Source: Arthrobacter pascens (GTDB lineage: Bacteria > Actinomycetota > Actinomycetes > Actinomycetales > Micrococcaceae). From it: a stretch of 64,000 nt of DNA. Shown in pieces: positions 19,009-28,311 of the stretch (its first letter is position 1; every line of letters starts with the position of its first letter). The notes beneath the pieces were generated by a model. That model had not been told where the DNA came from. It saw only the letters and a program-made list of their open reading frames with translations, and did not search any database. The position numbers were made by a program, and so were the translations under genes. The DNA is taken from assembly GCF_030815585.1 (NCBI RefSeq), contig NZ_JAUSWY010000001.1, forward strand, positions 3,162,001 to 3,226,000, written 5' to 3'.

Positions 19009-20700
19009 TTAGTGGAAGAAGTGGCGGGCACCCGTGAAGTACATGGTGACCCCTGCCGCGTTGGCCGCTGCGATGACTTCCTCGTCCCGGACGGAGCCAC
19101 CGGGCTGGACCACGGCGCGGACGCCGGCGTCGATCAGGATCTGCAGGCCATCGGCGAACGGGAAGAACGCGTCCGAGGCAGCCACTGCGCCGCGGGCGCG
19201 TTCCGGGGCATGGTTAGCGCCGGGTTCCGCGTTGGAGGCCCCGCCTGCTCCCTCCACATCCGAGCTCACTGTTACGCCAAGGGTGTTGGCCCGCTCAACC
19301 GCGAGGCGGCAGGAATCGAGCCGGTTCACCTGTCCCATGCCGATGCCTACCGCCGCTCCTTCGGAGGCGAGCAGGATGGCGTTGGATTTGGCCGCGCGGC
19401 AGGCAGTCCAGGCGAACGTGAGGTCGGCCAGCGTTGCCTCGTCAGCGGCTACGCCGGCGGCAAGGGTCCAGTTGGCGGGATCGTCGCCGTCGGCGTCCAC
19501 CTTGTCGGTGATCTGCACCAGCACGCCGCCGGAGACCTGGCGGATCTCGGCCGGGTAGCGGTCAAAGCCCTCGGGCAGGGCCAGCAGCCGGATGTTCTTT
19601 TTCTTGGACAGGATCTCCACGGCTTCCGGCTCGAAGCCGGGGGCTATGACAACCTCGGTGAAGATGCCGGCCACGGTGCGGGCCATGCCGGCGGTCACGG
19701 TGCGGTTGGCGGCGATGACGCCGCCGAATGCGGAGACGGGATCGCAGGCGTGGGCCTTGGCGTGGGCATCGGCGATGGGGTCCGTGGCATCAGCCGAGCC
19801 CACCGCCACGCCGCACGGGTTGGCGTGCTTGATGATGGCAACGGCCGGCTCGGAGAAGTCGAAGGCGGCGCGGAGGGCGGCGTCGGCGTCGACGAAGTTG
19901 TTGTAGCTCATGGCCTTGCCGTGCAGCTGGTCCGCCTGCGCGATGCCAGCCGGGGCAGCCTTGTCCACGTAGAGGGCGGCCTGCTGGTGCGGGTTTTCTC
20001 CGTAGCGGAGGACCTCGGAGCGCTCGAGGGCCAGGCCTGCGTACGCCGGCCAGTCGATCACGCCGTCGCCGTCTTCATCCAGGAACTGGCTGGCGGTCCA
20101 GGTGGCCACCGCGTTATCGTACGTGGCGGTGTGGGCGAAAGCCTTGGCGGCCAGCCGGCGTCGGGTCTTCAGATCGAAGCCGCCTTCAGCCGCGGCGGTG
20201 ACCACATCGCCGTAGAACGCGGGGTCAACAACAATGGCGACGGCGGCGTGGTTCTTCGCTGCCGAACGCACCATGGCCGGGCCCCCGATGTCGATCTGCT
20301 CCACAACGTCATCCGGTGCGGCGCCGGACTTTACGGTCTCCACGAAGGGGTAGAGGTTCACCACCACCAGGTCGAAGGTTTCGATCTCCATGCCGGCAAG
20401 GGTTTCCATGTGCGCCGGGACGCGGCGGTCCGCCAGGATGCCGCCGTGCACGCGCGGGTGGAGGGTCTTCACGCGGCCGTCCAGCATTTCGGGGGAACCG
20501 GTGACTTCCTCGACCTCCTGGACCGGGATGCCGGCCTCGGCGATCTTCTTGGCCGTGGAGCCGGTAGAAACGATCTTCACGCCTGCTGCATGCAGGCCCT
20601 TGGCGAGCTCCTCCAGTCCGGTCTTGTCGTAAACCGAGATCAAGGCCCGGCGGATGGGAACACGGTCTAGGGATACACGGTCAAGCTGCGTGAAGCTCAC
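19009..20700 (-). CDS. purH: Bifunctional AICAR transformylase / IMP cyclohydrolase
   Basis: 563-residue enzyme for the last two steps of de novo IMP synthesis. The N-terminal cyclohydrolase domain starts [19 protein letters not shown]. The transformylase domain has [14 protein letters not shown] and [11 protein letters not shown] (folate and catalytic Lys-His region), ending [11 protein letters not shown] chose GTG at 20700 ([10 protein letters not shown]) because GGAG lies 6 bases upstream; the frame's longer N-terminal extension is not family-like and crosses the divergent MFS start. purN lies about 2.7 kb upstream, split from purH by an MFS gene and a broken DUF559 gene, whereas the two are usually adjacent. 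Confidence 0.96.
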   Translation of the reverse strand: MSFTQLDRVSLDRVPIRRALISVYDKTGLEELAKGLHAAGVKIVSTGSTAKKIAEAGIPVQEVEEVTGSPEMLDGRVKTLHPRVHGGILADRRVPAHMETLAGMEIETFDLVVVNLYPFVETVKSGAAPDDVVEQIDIGGPAMVRSAAKNHAAVAIVVDPAFYGDVVTAAAEGGFDLKTRRRLAAKAFAHTATYDNAVATWTASQFLDEDGDGVIDWPAYAGLALERSEVLRYGENPHQQAALYVDKAAPAGIAQADQLHGKAMSYNNFVDADAALRAAFDFSEPAVAIIKHANPCGVAVGSADATDPIADAHAKAHACDPVSAFGGVIAANRTVTAGMARTVAGIFTEVVIAPGFEPEAVEILSKKKNIRLLALPEGFDRYPAEIRQVSGGVLVQITDKVDADGDDPANWTLAAGVAADEATLADLTFAWTACRAAKSNAILLASEGAAVGIGMGQVNRLDSCRLAVERANTLGVTVSSDVEGAGGASNAEPGANHAPERARGAVAASDAFFPFADGLQILIDAGVRAVVQPGGSVRDEEVIAAANAAGVTMYFTGARHFFH

Positions 20701-20840
20701 AAAAGTCTCCGTCTTATCTCGCGGTTCAGGCCGCGGTTGGTGGGGATACGGCCAGTTTATCGTGAAGCCGGGCCGCGTCCGTTTGCGGGCTGGAGTGTGA
20801 AGGTCTGCGGGCCCGGCTAGAGTTTTCACAGGAGGCTGAG

Positions 20841-22193
20841 ATGAATACGTACACCACTGTGCCCAGCGGCGAACAGGTGGTCCAGGAACTGCCATGGCGA
20901 TGGAGGGTCCAGGGCCGGATCTTTCTGATCGGCGGCCTCGGCTTTATGTTCGACGCCTGGGACGTGACCCTCAACGGCATCCTCATACCGCTGCTCTCCA
21001 CCCACTGGGCACTGGCTCCGGGCGAGGTTGCGTGGGTAGGGACGGCAAACCTGATCGGCATGGCCCTGGGCGCGTTTGTGTGGGGCACCATTGCGGACAC
21101 CATCGGACGCAAGAAGGCGTTCACGGCCACGCTGCTCATCTTCTCGCTCTTCACCGTCCTGGGCGCCTTCTCCCCCGACTTCATCTGGTTCTGTGCGTTC
21201 CGCTTCATGGCCGGGTTCGGCCTGGGCGGCTGTATTCCCGTGGACTACGCCCTGGTGGGTGAGTTCACGCCCAGGAAGCAGCGCGGCAGGGTCCTCACGG
21301 CGATGGATGGCTGGTGGCCTGTGGGTGCCGCGCTGGCAGGATTCGTCTCCGCGGCGCTGGTGGCCTTGTTCGGCGACTGGCGGCTGACCATGCTGGTCAT
21401 GGTCCTGCCCGCGCTCCTGGTGTTCTGGGTCCGTCGCAGCGTGCCCGAGTCCCCGCTGTTCCTCATCCGCAAAGGCCGCCGGGAGGAAGCAGCCAGGGTC
21501 ATCGATGACCTGGTGACAGCCACCGGCGCCGAACCCCGCGCCTACAGCCTGCCCGACGCCCAGTCCGTCCCGCGGCTCTCCGCCGGAAGCGCCTGGCAGC
21601 AGCTTCGGCTGGTGTGGCAGTTCAACTGGAAGATCACGGCGACGGCCTGGGCACTGTTCTTCAGCATCCTGCTGGTGTATTACCTGTCCCTGACGTGGAT
21701 GCCCCGGATCCTGATCGGTGCCGGGTTCGCCGAGTACAAGGCGTTTGTGACCACGGCGTCCATGGCGGCCGTCGGCCTGCTCGGCGTGATCGTGGCCGCA
21801 CTGCTGGTGGAACGGGTGGGGCGAAAGTGGATCCTGGCCATCACCGGTCCGCTGTCCGCGCTGACCCTGGTGATTGTGGCCTTTGTGGTGGACATTCCTA
21901 CTGCCGCGGTGTTCTGGCTGCTGGTGTTCGGGTTTGTGGTGCAGGTGGCCATCCCTGTGCTCTACGCCTACGTGTCCGAGCTTTACCCCACCGAGCTGCG
22001 CGGCACCGGCTTTGGCTGGGCCTCAACGTTCTCGCGGCTTGGGGCAGGCTTCGGGCCGCTGATCTTTGCCAACTACTTCTGGCCTGAGCTGGGGCTGGCC
22101 ACGTCCTTTGCCCTGGCCGGCGGGCTGGTGCTGGTGGCGGTGCTGTGGATGGCGTTCTTCTCGCCCGAGACCAAGCAGCGCCGCCTCGACTAA
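20841..22193 (+). CDS. MFS transporter, sugar/aromatic-acid porter type
   Basis: 450-residue, 12-helix major facilitator. Features include the first-helix motif [11 protein letters not shown], the loop 2-3 motif [13 protein letters not shown], the central loop [11 protein letters not shown] and helix-11 region [22 protein letters not shown]. This pattern matches the SP/AAHS porters for sugars, organic acids or aromatic acids. AGGAGG precedes the ATG by 6 bases. It is divergent from purH and sits between purH and purN, suggesting insertion into an ancestral pur cluster. Substrate unknown. Confidence 0.88.
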   Translation: MNTYTTVPSGEQVVQELPWRWRVQGRIFLIGGLGFMFDAWDVTLNGILIPLLSTHWALAPGEVAWVGTANLIGMALGAFVWGTIADTIGRKKAFTATLLIFSLFTVLGAFSPDFIWFCAFRFMAGFGLGGCIPVDYALVGEFTPRKQRGRVLTAMDGWWPVGAALAGFVSAALVALFGDWRLTMLVMVLPALLVFWVRRSVPESPLFLIRKGRREEAARVIDDLVTATGAEPRAYSLPDAQSVPRLSAGSAWQQLRLVWQFNWKITATAWALFFSILLVYYLSLTWMPRILIGAGFAEYKAFVTTASMAAVGLLGVIVAALLVERVGRKWILAITGPLSALTLVIVAFVVDIPTAAVFWLLVFGFVVQVAIPVLYAYVSELYPTELRGTGFGWASTFSRLGAGFGPLIFANYFWPELGLATSFALAGGLVLVAVLWMAFFSPETKQRRLD

Positions 22194-22215
22194 CGCTTCT
22201 CCCTCCCCTCTCCTC

Positions 22216-22281
22216 CCCAACTGACTCGCATTTAACGTCGTCAAAAACGCTTTTCACGACATTAACTGCGAGTCAGTTGGG
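22216..22281. repeat. 66-bp palindromic element, left copy
   Basis: Arms of 26 bp (22216-22241 and 22256-22281) pair at 24 of 26 positions around a 14-nt loop. The outer arm CCCAACTGACTCGCATTTAA is repeated, inverted, in the copy at 23264-23329. The stop codon of the broken DUF559 gene (TGA at 22275-22273) lies inside this element. The architecture resembles REP/MITE-type palindromes. Confidence 0.85.
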
Positions 22282-23202
22282 CATCCAGCCGCGGTTCTCC
22301 AGCGCCGTCCGGACCTTGGCCGCGCCCGCCCGCGCATCGTTGACCATGTGGCGCTTGGAAATTCTGACGAGCGACCACCGGCCCGGCCGAAATCCTCTTC
22401 GCGGGCAATGTCCCGGACGACCTGCTCCACCTCGGAATGCCCCTCGCCGTCGTACTCCACCGCCACCTTCTGCTCCGGATAGGCGAGATCCGGTTGACGT
22501 ACGACGCCGCCACTCAGCTCCCGGGGCACGTTCAGCTGCGGTTCGGGCAAGCCGGCCCGCTCCAATACCAGCGGAAGTCGGGTTTCCGGCGCGGAGTCGG
22601 ATCCGACCCGGGCCTGCTCCAGCGCAAGGCGCGCCTTCCGGATTCCGGGTGTCCCCTTATGCCTGTCCAGCATGTCGGCGAGGTCCTCCCGGGTTGCAAA
22701 GGGCTCAGATCTCCCTTCGAACTCAGGCCTCGGAACGCGCAGCAGGTGATCGGCAACCACGGTCAGTTCATCAATGCTCATCTTCCGGGCGCAGTCCAGC
22801 CACGTCCTGGCCCGCGATGTGATCAGCAGACCATGCAGGTCCACGATTTCGTCTGCAAAGAACTGTCCTACGTGACCAGCCACCCCGCCGCGGAATCGCC
22901 ATAGTATCCGGCCGTGAGATGTAGATCCTGGGATCGTCGCTGCCCGGCAGGAATCCCGGAAGGTCCCACAGCAGAAACGCTGTTGCATGGGATGCGGCCG
23001 AGAACGGCGTCACCACGGTATACGGCCGAACCCTGGCTGCCTCCCCCAAGGCCGCCGGGGCCGCCAGGGCCCGCATGCCTCGGCTTGGCACACGGAAACC
23101 CCGATACCTGAGACGCCCCACGGTGACGCCTGCGTCTGCCGCTTCGTATATGGTGAAGGGCTTTTCGCCGAGCTCAAGGGGCAACGGTTGCGGATTCCTC
23201 AT
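22273..23202 (-). pseudogene. DUF559/AbiEi-like nuclease-domain gene with two frameshifts
   Basis: Reading from the ATG at 23202 (MRNPQPLPLELG) gives an N-terminal winged-helix-like part (FTIYEAADAGVTVGRLRYRGFRV) typical of proteins often labelled AbiEi-like. The frame shifts near 22885-22895 after IPRRGG, continues as VAGHVGQFFADEIVDLHG, and shifts again near 22375 inside the DUF559 domain (VEYDGEGHSEVEQVVRD, then WSLVRISKRHMVND in another frame). The restored product would be about 310 residues with a Vsr-like nuclease fold. Two shifts point to real decay, though sequencing error is possible. The gene is bounded by two 66-bp palindromes. Confidence 0.8.
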
Positions 23203-23263
23203 GGCCCATGGTTTCAAATCCTCCGTGAAGACTCGGAAGTTATCCACAGGACGGTCTTCCCCA

Positions 23264-23329
23264 CCCAACTGGCTAGCAGATAACGTCCTGAAATCCGTGA
23301 ATGGCGACGTTAAATGCGAGTCAGTTGGG
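23264..23329. repeat. 66-bp palindromic element, right copy
   Basis: Same 26-14-26 design as the left copy: arms 23264-23289 and 23304-23329 pair at 21 of 26 positions. The outer right arm is the exact inverse of the first 25 bases of the left element (22216-22240). The inner arm has more substitutions, so this copy has drifted. Confidence 0.82.
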
Positions 23330-23358
23330 AGAGGACAGGCGGGAGGGAGGAAAACGGG

Positions 23359-23925
23359 CTACGGGGCGGCGGCGAGGGTGGCCAGGGTGGATACCAGGAG
23401 GCGGCGCTCCACCACCTTGATGCGTTCGTGCAGGGATTCCTCGGTGTCGGAGTCCTCGATGACCACGGCTTCCTGCGCAATGATCGGTCCGGTGTCCACG
23501 CCGGCGTCGGCCCAGTGCACCGTGCAGCCCGTGACCTTCACGCCGTAAGCCATGGCGTCGCGGACCCCGTGGGCTCCCGGAAAAGCGGGAAGAAGGGCGG
23601 GGTGGGTGTTCAGGTATTTGCCGTTGAAGGTGTCGATGAACTCCGGGCTGACGATCCGCATGAAGCCCGAGGACACCACAACGTCAGGGGCGTAGGAGGC
23701 CACTCTTGCGGTCAGTGCGTCATCCCATTCGGCGCGGGTGGGGAATGAGTTGAAGTTGACCACAAACGTCTCCAGCCCGGCCTCGGAGGAGCGCTCGACG
23801 CCGTAGGTCCCCTCCCGGTCGGCGCCCACCGCGGCGATCTCCACGTCCAGCTCCCCCGCCTTGACGGCGTCAATGACTGCCTGGAGGTTGGACCCGGTAC
23901 CGGAAACGAGGACTACGATGCGCAT
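23359..23925 (-). CDS. purN: Phosphoribosylglycinamide formyltransferase
   Basis: 188-residue GAR transformylase, third step of purine synthesis, using 10-formyl-THF. It begins RIVVLVSGTGSNLQAVIDA and has the conserved catalytic Asn/His/Asp region: NTHPALLPAFPG with HGVRDAMAYG and VHWADAGVDTGPII. Length is normal. The DUF6350 gene lies just upstream in chromosome order (24427-25755, same strand), the order also seen in mycobacteria (perM-purN-purH, Rv0955-0957). A small membrane protein gene is divergent. Confidence 0.96.
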   Translation of the reverse strand: MRIVVLVSGTGSNLQAVIDAVKAGELDVEIAAVGADREGTYGVERSSEAGLETFVVNFNSFPTRAEWDDALTARVASYAPDVVVSSGFMRIVSPEFIDTFNGKYLNTHPALLPAFPGAHGVRDAMAYGVKVTGCTVHWADAGVDTGPIIAQEAVVIEDSDTEESLHERIKVVERRLLVSTLATLAAAP

Positions 23926-23964
23926 GGCTCTAGCTTATGGGCTGGCTCGCGTAGGCTGGAAAAC

Positions 23965-24396
23965 ATGAACTCCACACCGGACCCGACTGGGCAACAGCGG
24001 ACCAAGACGCCGCTAAGCGAGGCAGCCAAGAGCTCGCTGAGCACAACCCGCAACCTGTTCCGGATCTTCATTGTCACGGTACTGGGCTCGTTCTTCGTCT
24101 ACCAGCTGGACGTCAGCTACCTCTGGCTTGCGGGCATCCTGACGGCAGCCAGCTTCGTCCTGGGAACCCTGCTGCTGGTCCGGGCCGCGAAGCTCAAGGA
24201 GTCCAAGCTGGTCCTGTTCGGCACCATCTCGGGGCTGGTGGTTTCGCTGGTCATGGTGCTGCTCATCCTTGCCACGGCCGTGTTCTTCGACCAGGTGCGT
24301 GCGTTCCAGGAGTGCTCGCGGCAGGCCATCACGGACCAGGCAACGTCCGCATGCCGCATCCAGCTGGAGGACTCGCTGCCAACGCAGCTACGCTGA
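23965..24396 (+). CDS. Small membrane protein of unknown function
   Basis: 143-residue protein with a hydrophilic Ser/Thr-rich N-terminus and three predicted transmembrane helices (roughly residues 34-50, 52-71 and 83-108). It ends in a soluble tail with two cysteines (QECSRQAITDQATSACR) that could form a disulfide. No named family recognised. It is divergent from purN and convergent with the DUF6350 gene, whose end is 30 bases away. Confidence 0.75.
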   Translation: MNSTPDPTGQQRTKTPLSEAAKSSLSTTRNLFRIFIVTVLGSFFVYQLDVSYLWLAGILTAASFVLGTLLLVRAAKLKESKLVLFGTISGLVVSLVMVLLILATAVFFDQVRAFQECSRQAITDQATSACRIQLEDSLPTQLR

Positions 24397-24426
24397 GCCG
24401 GGCCGGGCAAGCGGACAGGCAGGCAG

Positions 24427-25737
24427 CTAACGCGCCAGTTCCGTTTCCTCTGCCACCTGCTGCTGGCGTTCCAGCCACGGACCAGCCGCATAACCGATCA
24501 CGACGCCGATGCCCACCTCCGCAGCAAGCCAGACTGCCGTCCAGAGGGGGTCCGGTCCGATGTCCGTGAGCCGGCCCAGCCCGGCTGAGCCGCCGGCAAG
24601 CCAGGCCAGCGCCGCAGCCAGCAGGCCGGAGACCACTCCGACGAGCGCACCCAGCGCCAGGGTGGACACGGTTGCGGTAAACCAGCGGGCGTGGACCTTG
24701 ATGGCGAGCCATTCGTCGAAGTGGTTTTCACCTTCGCGCAGGAACCACCACCCCGCAAGCACACCGGCAAGGACCGGAACCACCAGCGCCACAAAACCGT
24801 AGTCCAGGGAACCTGACGGGATGGCGGCGAAGACTGGAATGGAGGGCAGCGGCCCGGTGGCTGTGCCCAGCGGCCCCACCTGCGAGCCGACGCCCATGGC
24901 AAAGCCGGACCCCGATACCCAGGCCAGCGCAAACACCGCCAGGTTGGGAAGGAAGCCCAGCTGCGCAATGGTGACGGCAGCACCACCAACAGCGCCGGCG
25001 TCGAGCGCTTCATAGACGGCTATCACCAGGTTCCAGTGGATAAACAGATCCACCGCCAGCAGCACGCAGGACAACGCCAGCGCAGCCGCGAGTGCCACAA
25101 CACCGGCCTTCGCGGCTGACGCAAGGTAGGACCCGGCCCAGCGGGAATGCTGGCTGGTACGCGAGATCCAGGCCACCGCGTCGACGCCGATCAGCCGGCT
25201 CCAGGAGCCGGCCTCCCGCCGCGCGCCGATCACCATGCCCAGGGCAAACGGGATCAGCGGGATCAGCATGGCGTACCAGGGGTTGATCGCGACGTCGGCC
25301 GTGCCGCACACGAATCCCGTGGCCGCGCCGAACGCCGAGTAGACCACCCAGGAGCCGAGGAGCGCCTGCCACAACTGGTCCGTGTAGGAGGCCCGGGCCA
25401 GCCTGCGCCCTGCCCGCCATGCGAGCAGGAAGGGGACCACGGTGAGTCCCAGGGGAATGAGCGTCAGCATGCCCGACCCGGCGTTGCCCGCGGTCCCGGA
25501 TCCCGAGGCTGCCAATTCCAGCGGCACACCGTGGATCAGCAGCCAGGCCTGCCCGCCGAGGCGCGCCAGGACGTCGAACGCCGAATTCTGGAAGCCTGCC
25601 GTAGCCCACACCGCCACGATGGGCGCCAGGACCACCAGCGCGGAAATGATGGCTGCCTGCGCAGTTTCCAGCGCCCCCTGCAGCCACAACGGCATGGGAA
25701 GCCCACGGTCCCCGGTCTGATCAGCGCGCAGTTTCAT
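24427..25737 (-). CDS. DUF6350 / PerM-like polytopic membrane protein
   Basis: About 436 residues with roughly ten hydrophobic helices and a C-terminal soluble tail (ERQQQVAEETELAR). It matches the DUF6350 family whose mycobacterial member PerM (Rv0955) is a membrane protein linked to cell division and sits next to purN, as here. That link is family and synteny knowledge; function here is inferred. I place the start at ATG 25737 (MKLRADQTGD); a GTG at 25755 is also possible. Helices include LETAQAAIISALVVLAPIVA and VALAAALALSCVLLAVDLF. Confidence 0.82.
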   Translation of the reverse strand: MKLRADQTGDRGLPMPLWLQGALETAQAAIISALVVLAPIVAVWATAGFQNSAFDVLARLGGQAWLLIHGVPLELAASGSGTAGNAGSGMLTLIPLGLTVVPFLLAWRAGRRLARASYTDQLWQALLGSWVVYSAFGAATGFVCGTADVAINPWYAMLIPLIPFALGMVIGARREAGSWSRLIGVDAVAWISRTSQHSRWAGSYLASAAKAGVVALAAALALSCVLLAVDLFIHWNLVIAVYEALDAGAVGGAAVTIAQLGFLPNLAVFALAWVSGSGFAMGVGSQVGPLGTATGPLPSIPVFAAIPSGSLDYGFVALVVPVLAGVLAGWWFLREGENHFDEWLAIKVHARWFTATVSTLALGALVGVVSGLLAAALAWLAGGSAGLGRLTDIGPDPLWTAVWLAAEVGIGVVIGYAAGPWLERQQQVAEETELAR

Positions 25738-25809
25738 CGTGTTCCATGGTGTCACGGCAGGGCCGCCTCCCCGGTTTGCGACAGGCTCAATCAGCGCAGG
25801 AGACCGGCG

Positions 25810-26502
25810 TCACCAGAGCTCGTAGTTCTCCGTACTGATCACAAAGCCGTAGCCGGTGCGCAGGTGGGCGCAGACCATCTTTCCCGGATCCCGCGAGCAC
25901 ACCATATTCCCGATCCTCACCGTCTGCCCGTCCTCCATCCATGGGCCCGGGAATATGGGCCTGGCAACTTCTTCGGCCTCCATGGGCGAGACGCCGTCCC
26001 CGCACAGCCCGTACTGCGCACCGGCACTCACTGTGACCACGGCGTAGCCGCCGTAGTACTGGCTCAGGCCGCTGCACTGGCCTTTGATGTCCGGAGGGCG
26101 TGGCGGCACCTCGTTGAGCAGGTGGCAGGCCGCGCCCTCGGTACCGATGGAACACTGCATGTCCTTGTTCACCGACTGCACCACCACCGGCAGCGTTGTC
26201 CGCCACGGCTTCACGTTCACCTTGGGCAGGAGCACTTCGGCCCTGTTGAGCGGCCTGCCTGCCGGGGCAGCAGAAGCCGGGGCAGCAGAAGCAGCCGACG
26301 ACGACGCCGGGGCATCATCCGCCGGTGGTGGAGCCGTCGTCGGGCCGTCAGCAGGCTGCTGGGCCTCCCGCTGACCGCTCGCCTGAAGTGCGCCCACGGC
26401 CGGTGCCCGGCCCTCCGGCACCGCGATGCTGCACCCCGCGCCAAGCAGCAGGAAGGCAGCGGCGGCCAGGAGGGTTCGGGTGAGTGGGGGGTCGGATCGC
26501 AT
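25810..26502 (-). CDS. Cys-rich lipoprotein of unknown function
   Basis: 230-residue predicted lipoprotein: hydrophobic N-terminus with lipobox LLGAGC near residue 24, then a Pro/Ala/Ser linker (about residues 45-85). The C-terminal domain of about 140 residues contains six cysteines (in MQCSIG, AACHLL, GQCSGL, GLCGDG, MVCSRD, VCAHLR), suggesting three disulfides. The fold is unrecognised; the pattern of WRTTLPVVVQSVNKDMQC and YGFVISTENYELW suggests a secreted binding domain. It lies directly upstream of DUF6350 on the same strand. Confidence 0.72.
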   Translation of the reverse strand: MRSDPPLTRTLLAAAAFLLLGAGCSIAVPEGRAPAVGALQASGQREAQQPADGPTTAPPPADDAPASSSAASAAPASAAPAGRPLNRAEVLLPKVNVKPWRTTLPVVVQSVNKDMQCSIGTEGAACHLLNEVPPRPPDIKGQCSGLSQYYGGYAVVTVSAGAQYGLCGDGVSPMEAEEVARPIFPGPWMEDGQTVRIGNMVCSRDPGKMVCAHLRTGYGFVISTENYELW

Positions 26503-26636
26503 AAGGGTCCAAGTCCAGCAGAAGAAGGCTGGGATGTCGCTGGGCAGAACTCCCCATCGCCGGCGCTTTCCGGCGCTTTTTGCACAGGTCCGCCGTAAAA
26601 TTGGAATGTCCGCAATCCATGGTTGGAGGCAGAAAA

Positions 26637-27098
26637 ATGACTACCGCATCCCCACATGCGCACGGTGTTCATTTTGGGCGTGCAGACGTCCAGAACGCTG
26701 GCATGGGTGTGGGTATTGTTTTGATGTTGGTGGGTGTCCTGGGCTTTATCCCGGGCATCACCACTCAGTACAGCGAATTGATGTTCCTTGGGCCTGATTC
26801 CCACGCCATGTTCCTTGGCCTGTTCCAGGTGTCCATGCTGCTGAATATTGTGCAGCTGGCCATCGGCGCAACTGGCTGGGCCATGTCCCGCACCGAACAT
26901 GGCGCACGAAACTACCTCATGGGCGCCGGCGCGCTGTATATCGTCCTCAGCATATTCGGGCTCAGTGTCGGCGTAGATTCGGCGGCCAATTTCCTGTCGC
27001 TGAACATGCCGGACAACTGGACCCACCTCGTGCTGGGTGTACTGATGATTGCTGCTGGCTGGCTGTTCTCACGGGACATGACCGGCGAGAGGAAATAA
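26637..27098 (+). CDS. DUF4383 family membrane protein
   Basis: 153-residue protein with four predicted helices, matching DUF4383 (short actinobacterial membrane proteins of unknown role) by VGIVLMLVGVLGFIPGIT and the later LGVLMIAAGWLF. GGAGG at 26625-26629 sets the start at 26637 rather than at the longer frame. It is monocistronic; TAAAAT at 26596-26601 may be its -10. A hairpin lies downstream. Confidence 0.83.
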   Translation: MTTASPHAHGVHFGRADVQNAGMGVGIVLMLVGVLGFIPGITTQYSELMFLGPDSHAMFLGLFQVSMLLNIVQLAIGATGWAMSRTEHGARNYLMGAGALYIVLSIFGLSVGVDSAANFLSLNMPDNWTHLVLGVLMIAAGWLFSRDMTGERK

Positions 27099-27174
27099 AC
27101 CCGGACATTACAAGCCGGGAAATAGGAGCCGCGAATGAGAAAAGATCCATAAAGTTCTGAATATTCGTCCTATG

Positions 27175-27220
27175 GCTGGTGCAGTTGACGCGTTACGCGA
27201 ACAGCTGCACCAGCTTTCTT
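27175..27220 (+). terminator. Hairpin terminator after the DUF4383 gene
   Basis: A 10-bp stem (GCTGGTGCAG at 27175-27184, CTGCACCAGC at 27205-27214) with an inner CGCG pairing is followed by TTTCTT. It lies about 75 bases after the stop, within the 250-base gap to the next gene. Confidence 0.6.
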
Positions 27221-27348
27221 GTGCCGGGAGCCGCCCCGGATGCTGTCTTCGCTGGCTCCGACCAGGCCTGTCCGTGGGCGTACTCCCGTGACAAAATAGG
27301 CGTTACGCACCACCATATCTGCGCTTGATCTTGCGCTAAGGATCGGAA

Positions 27349-28176
27349 ATGAAGAGAGAGCTGAAGGACGCCGCGAACGCGGTCGAGGATGCATCGAACT
27401 CGAGGGCTCTCGTGATTGCCGCCAGGGCAGGTTTTGCCGTCAGCGGCCTGTTGCACCTTCTGGTCGGGTTCGTCGCCATGCAGTTGGCACTGGGCAAGGC
27501 CGGACAGGCGGGACCCGCTGATCAGGCCGGTGCAGTCGCCCAACTTGCCGCCCAGCCGCAGGGCCTGCTGCTGCTGTGGGCCGGATTCGCCGCCTGCGTT
27601 GCTCTGGCTCTCTGGCAAACCAGCAACGCCGTGTTCGATTACGGTCAGTTGGAGGCCAAGAAAAAGGTGGGAAAGAAGCTTTCCGCAGCCGGCAAGGCGG
27701 TGGTGTTCGCTGTCATGGCTCTGACGTTTGCTGCCTCCGCCAGCGGAAACAGCCAGACCAGTGGACAGTCCACCAGCGATTTCACGGTCTCCATCATCAA
27801 AGCGCCCGGGGGTGCGTTCCTGCTGATCGCCATCGGGGCGGCGATCGCCATCGCCGGCCTTGTCTTCGTGGTCCTCGGAGTCAAAGGATCGTTCAAGAAG
27901 GATCTGCGGCTGCCACCCTCGGGCACCGCACGGTCCGTTGTGACGGGGCTGGGAGTGGTCGGCTATGTAGCCGAGGGCGTCGCACTGTTTCTGGTGGGAT
28001 TGCTGTTCATCATTTCCACCGTTAACGCCAACCCTCAGGAGTCCACTGGCCTGGATGGCGGACTGAATGCGCTGCGCGAGCAGCCGTACGGGGTTTACAT
28101 GCTGACCGCCGTCGGCGCCGGTCTGATCTGTTACGGGCTCTACGTGATGGTGAAGGCCAAATTCGCGCGGATGTGA
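27349..28176 (+). CDS. DUF1206 family membrane protein
   Basis: 275-residue integral membrane protein composed of three homologous two-helix units, the DUF1206 layout: helices start near residues 25, 75, 115, 160, 200 and 250. Conserved starts such as RAGFAVSGLLHLLVGFVAMQ and GVVGYVAEGVALFLVG mark units 1 and 3. The family is widespread in actinobacteria and cyanobacteria with no firm function. Monocistronic between non-related genes. Confidence 0.87.
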   Translation: MKRELKDAANAVEDASNSRALVIAARAGFAVSGLLHLLVGFVAMQLALGKAGQAGPADQAGAVAQLAAQPQGLLLLWAGFAACVALALWQTSNAVFDYGQLEAKKKVGKKLSAAGKAVVFAVMALTFAASASGNSQTSGQSTSDFTVSIIKAPGGAFLLIAIGAAIAIAGLVFVVLGVKGSFKKDLRLPPSGTARSVVTGLGVVGYVAEGVALFLVGLLFIISTVNANPQESTGLDGGLNALREQPYGVYMLTAVGAGLICYGLYVMVKAKFARM

Positions 28177-28311
28177 GCTCCCAGCCGACGCGGCAGGCTC
28201 CTGCTCCGCTGGCTTGATGGAGCGGCCGGCCCTACCGCGACGGCAGTTAATCTGCGGCGGCAGCCTTCCGCAAGTCCCCAGCCATAAGGCCCCGGGTGGA
28301 ACAATAAGCCC

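Noticed and set aside
19012..20670. 552-codon plus-strand ORF
   Set aside because: Antisense shadow of purH; no protein family resemblance.
22216..23329. Palindrome pair considered as IS terminal repeats with a transposase
   Set aside because: The enclosed gene is DUF559/AbiEi-like, not a transposase; the palindromes are themselves self-complementary, unlike ordinary IS ends.
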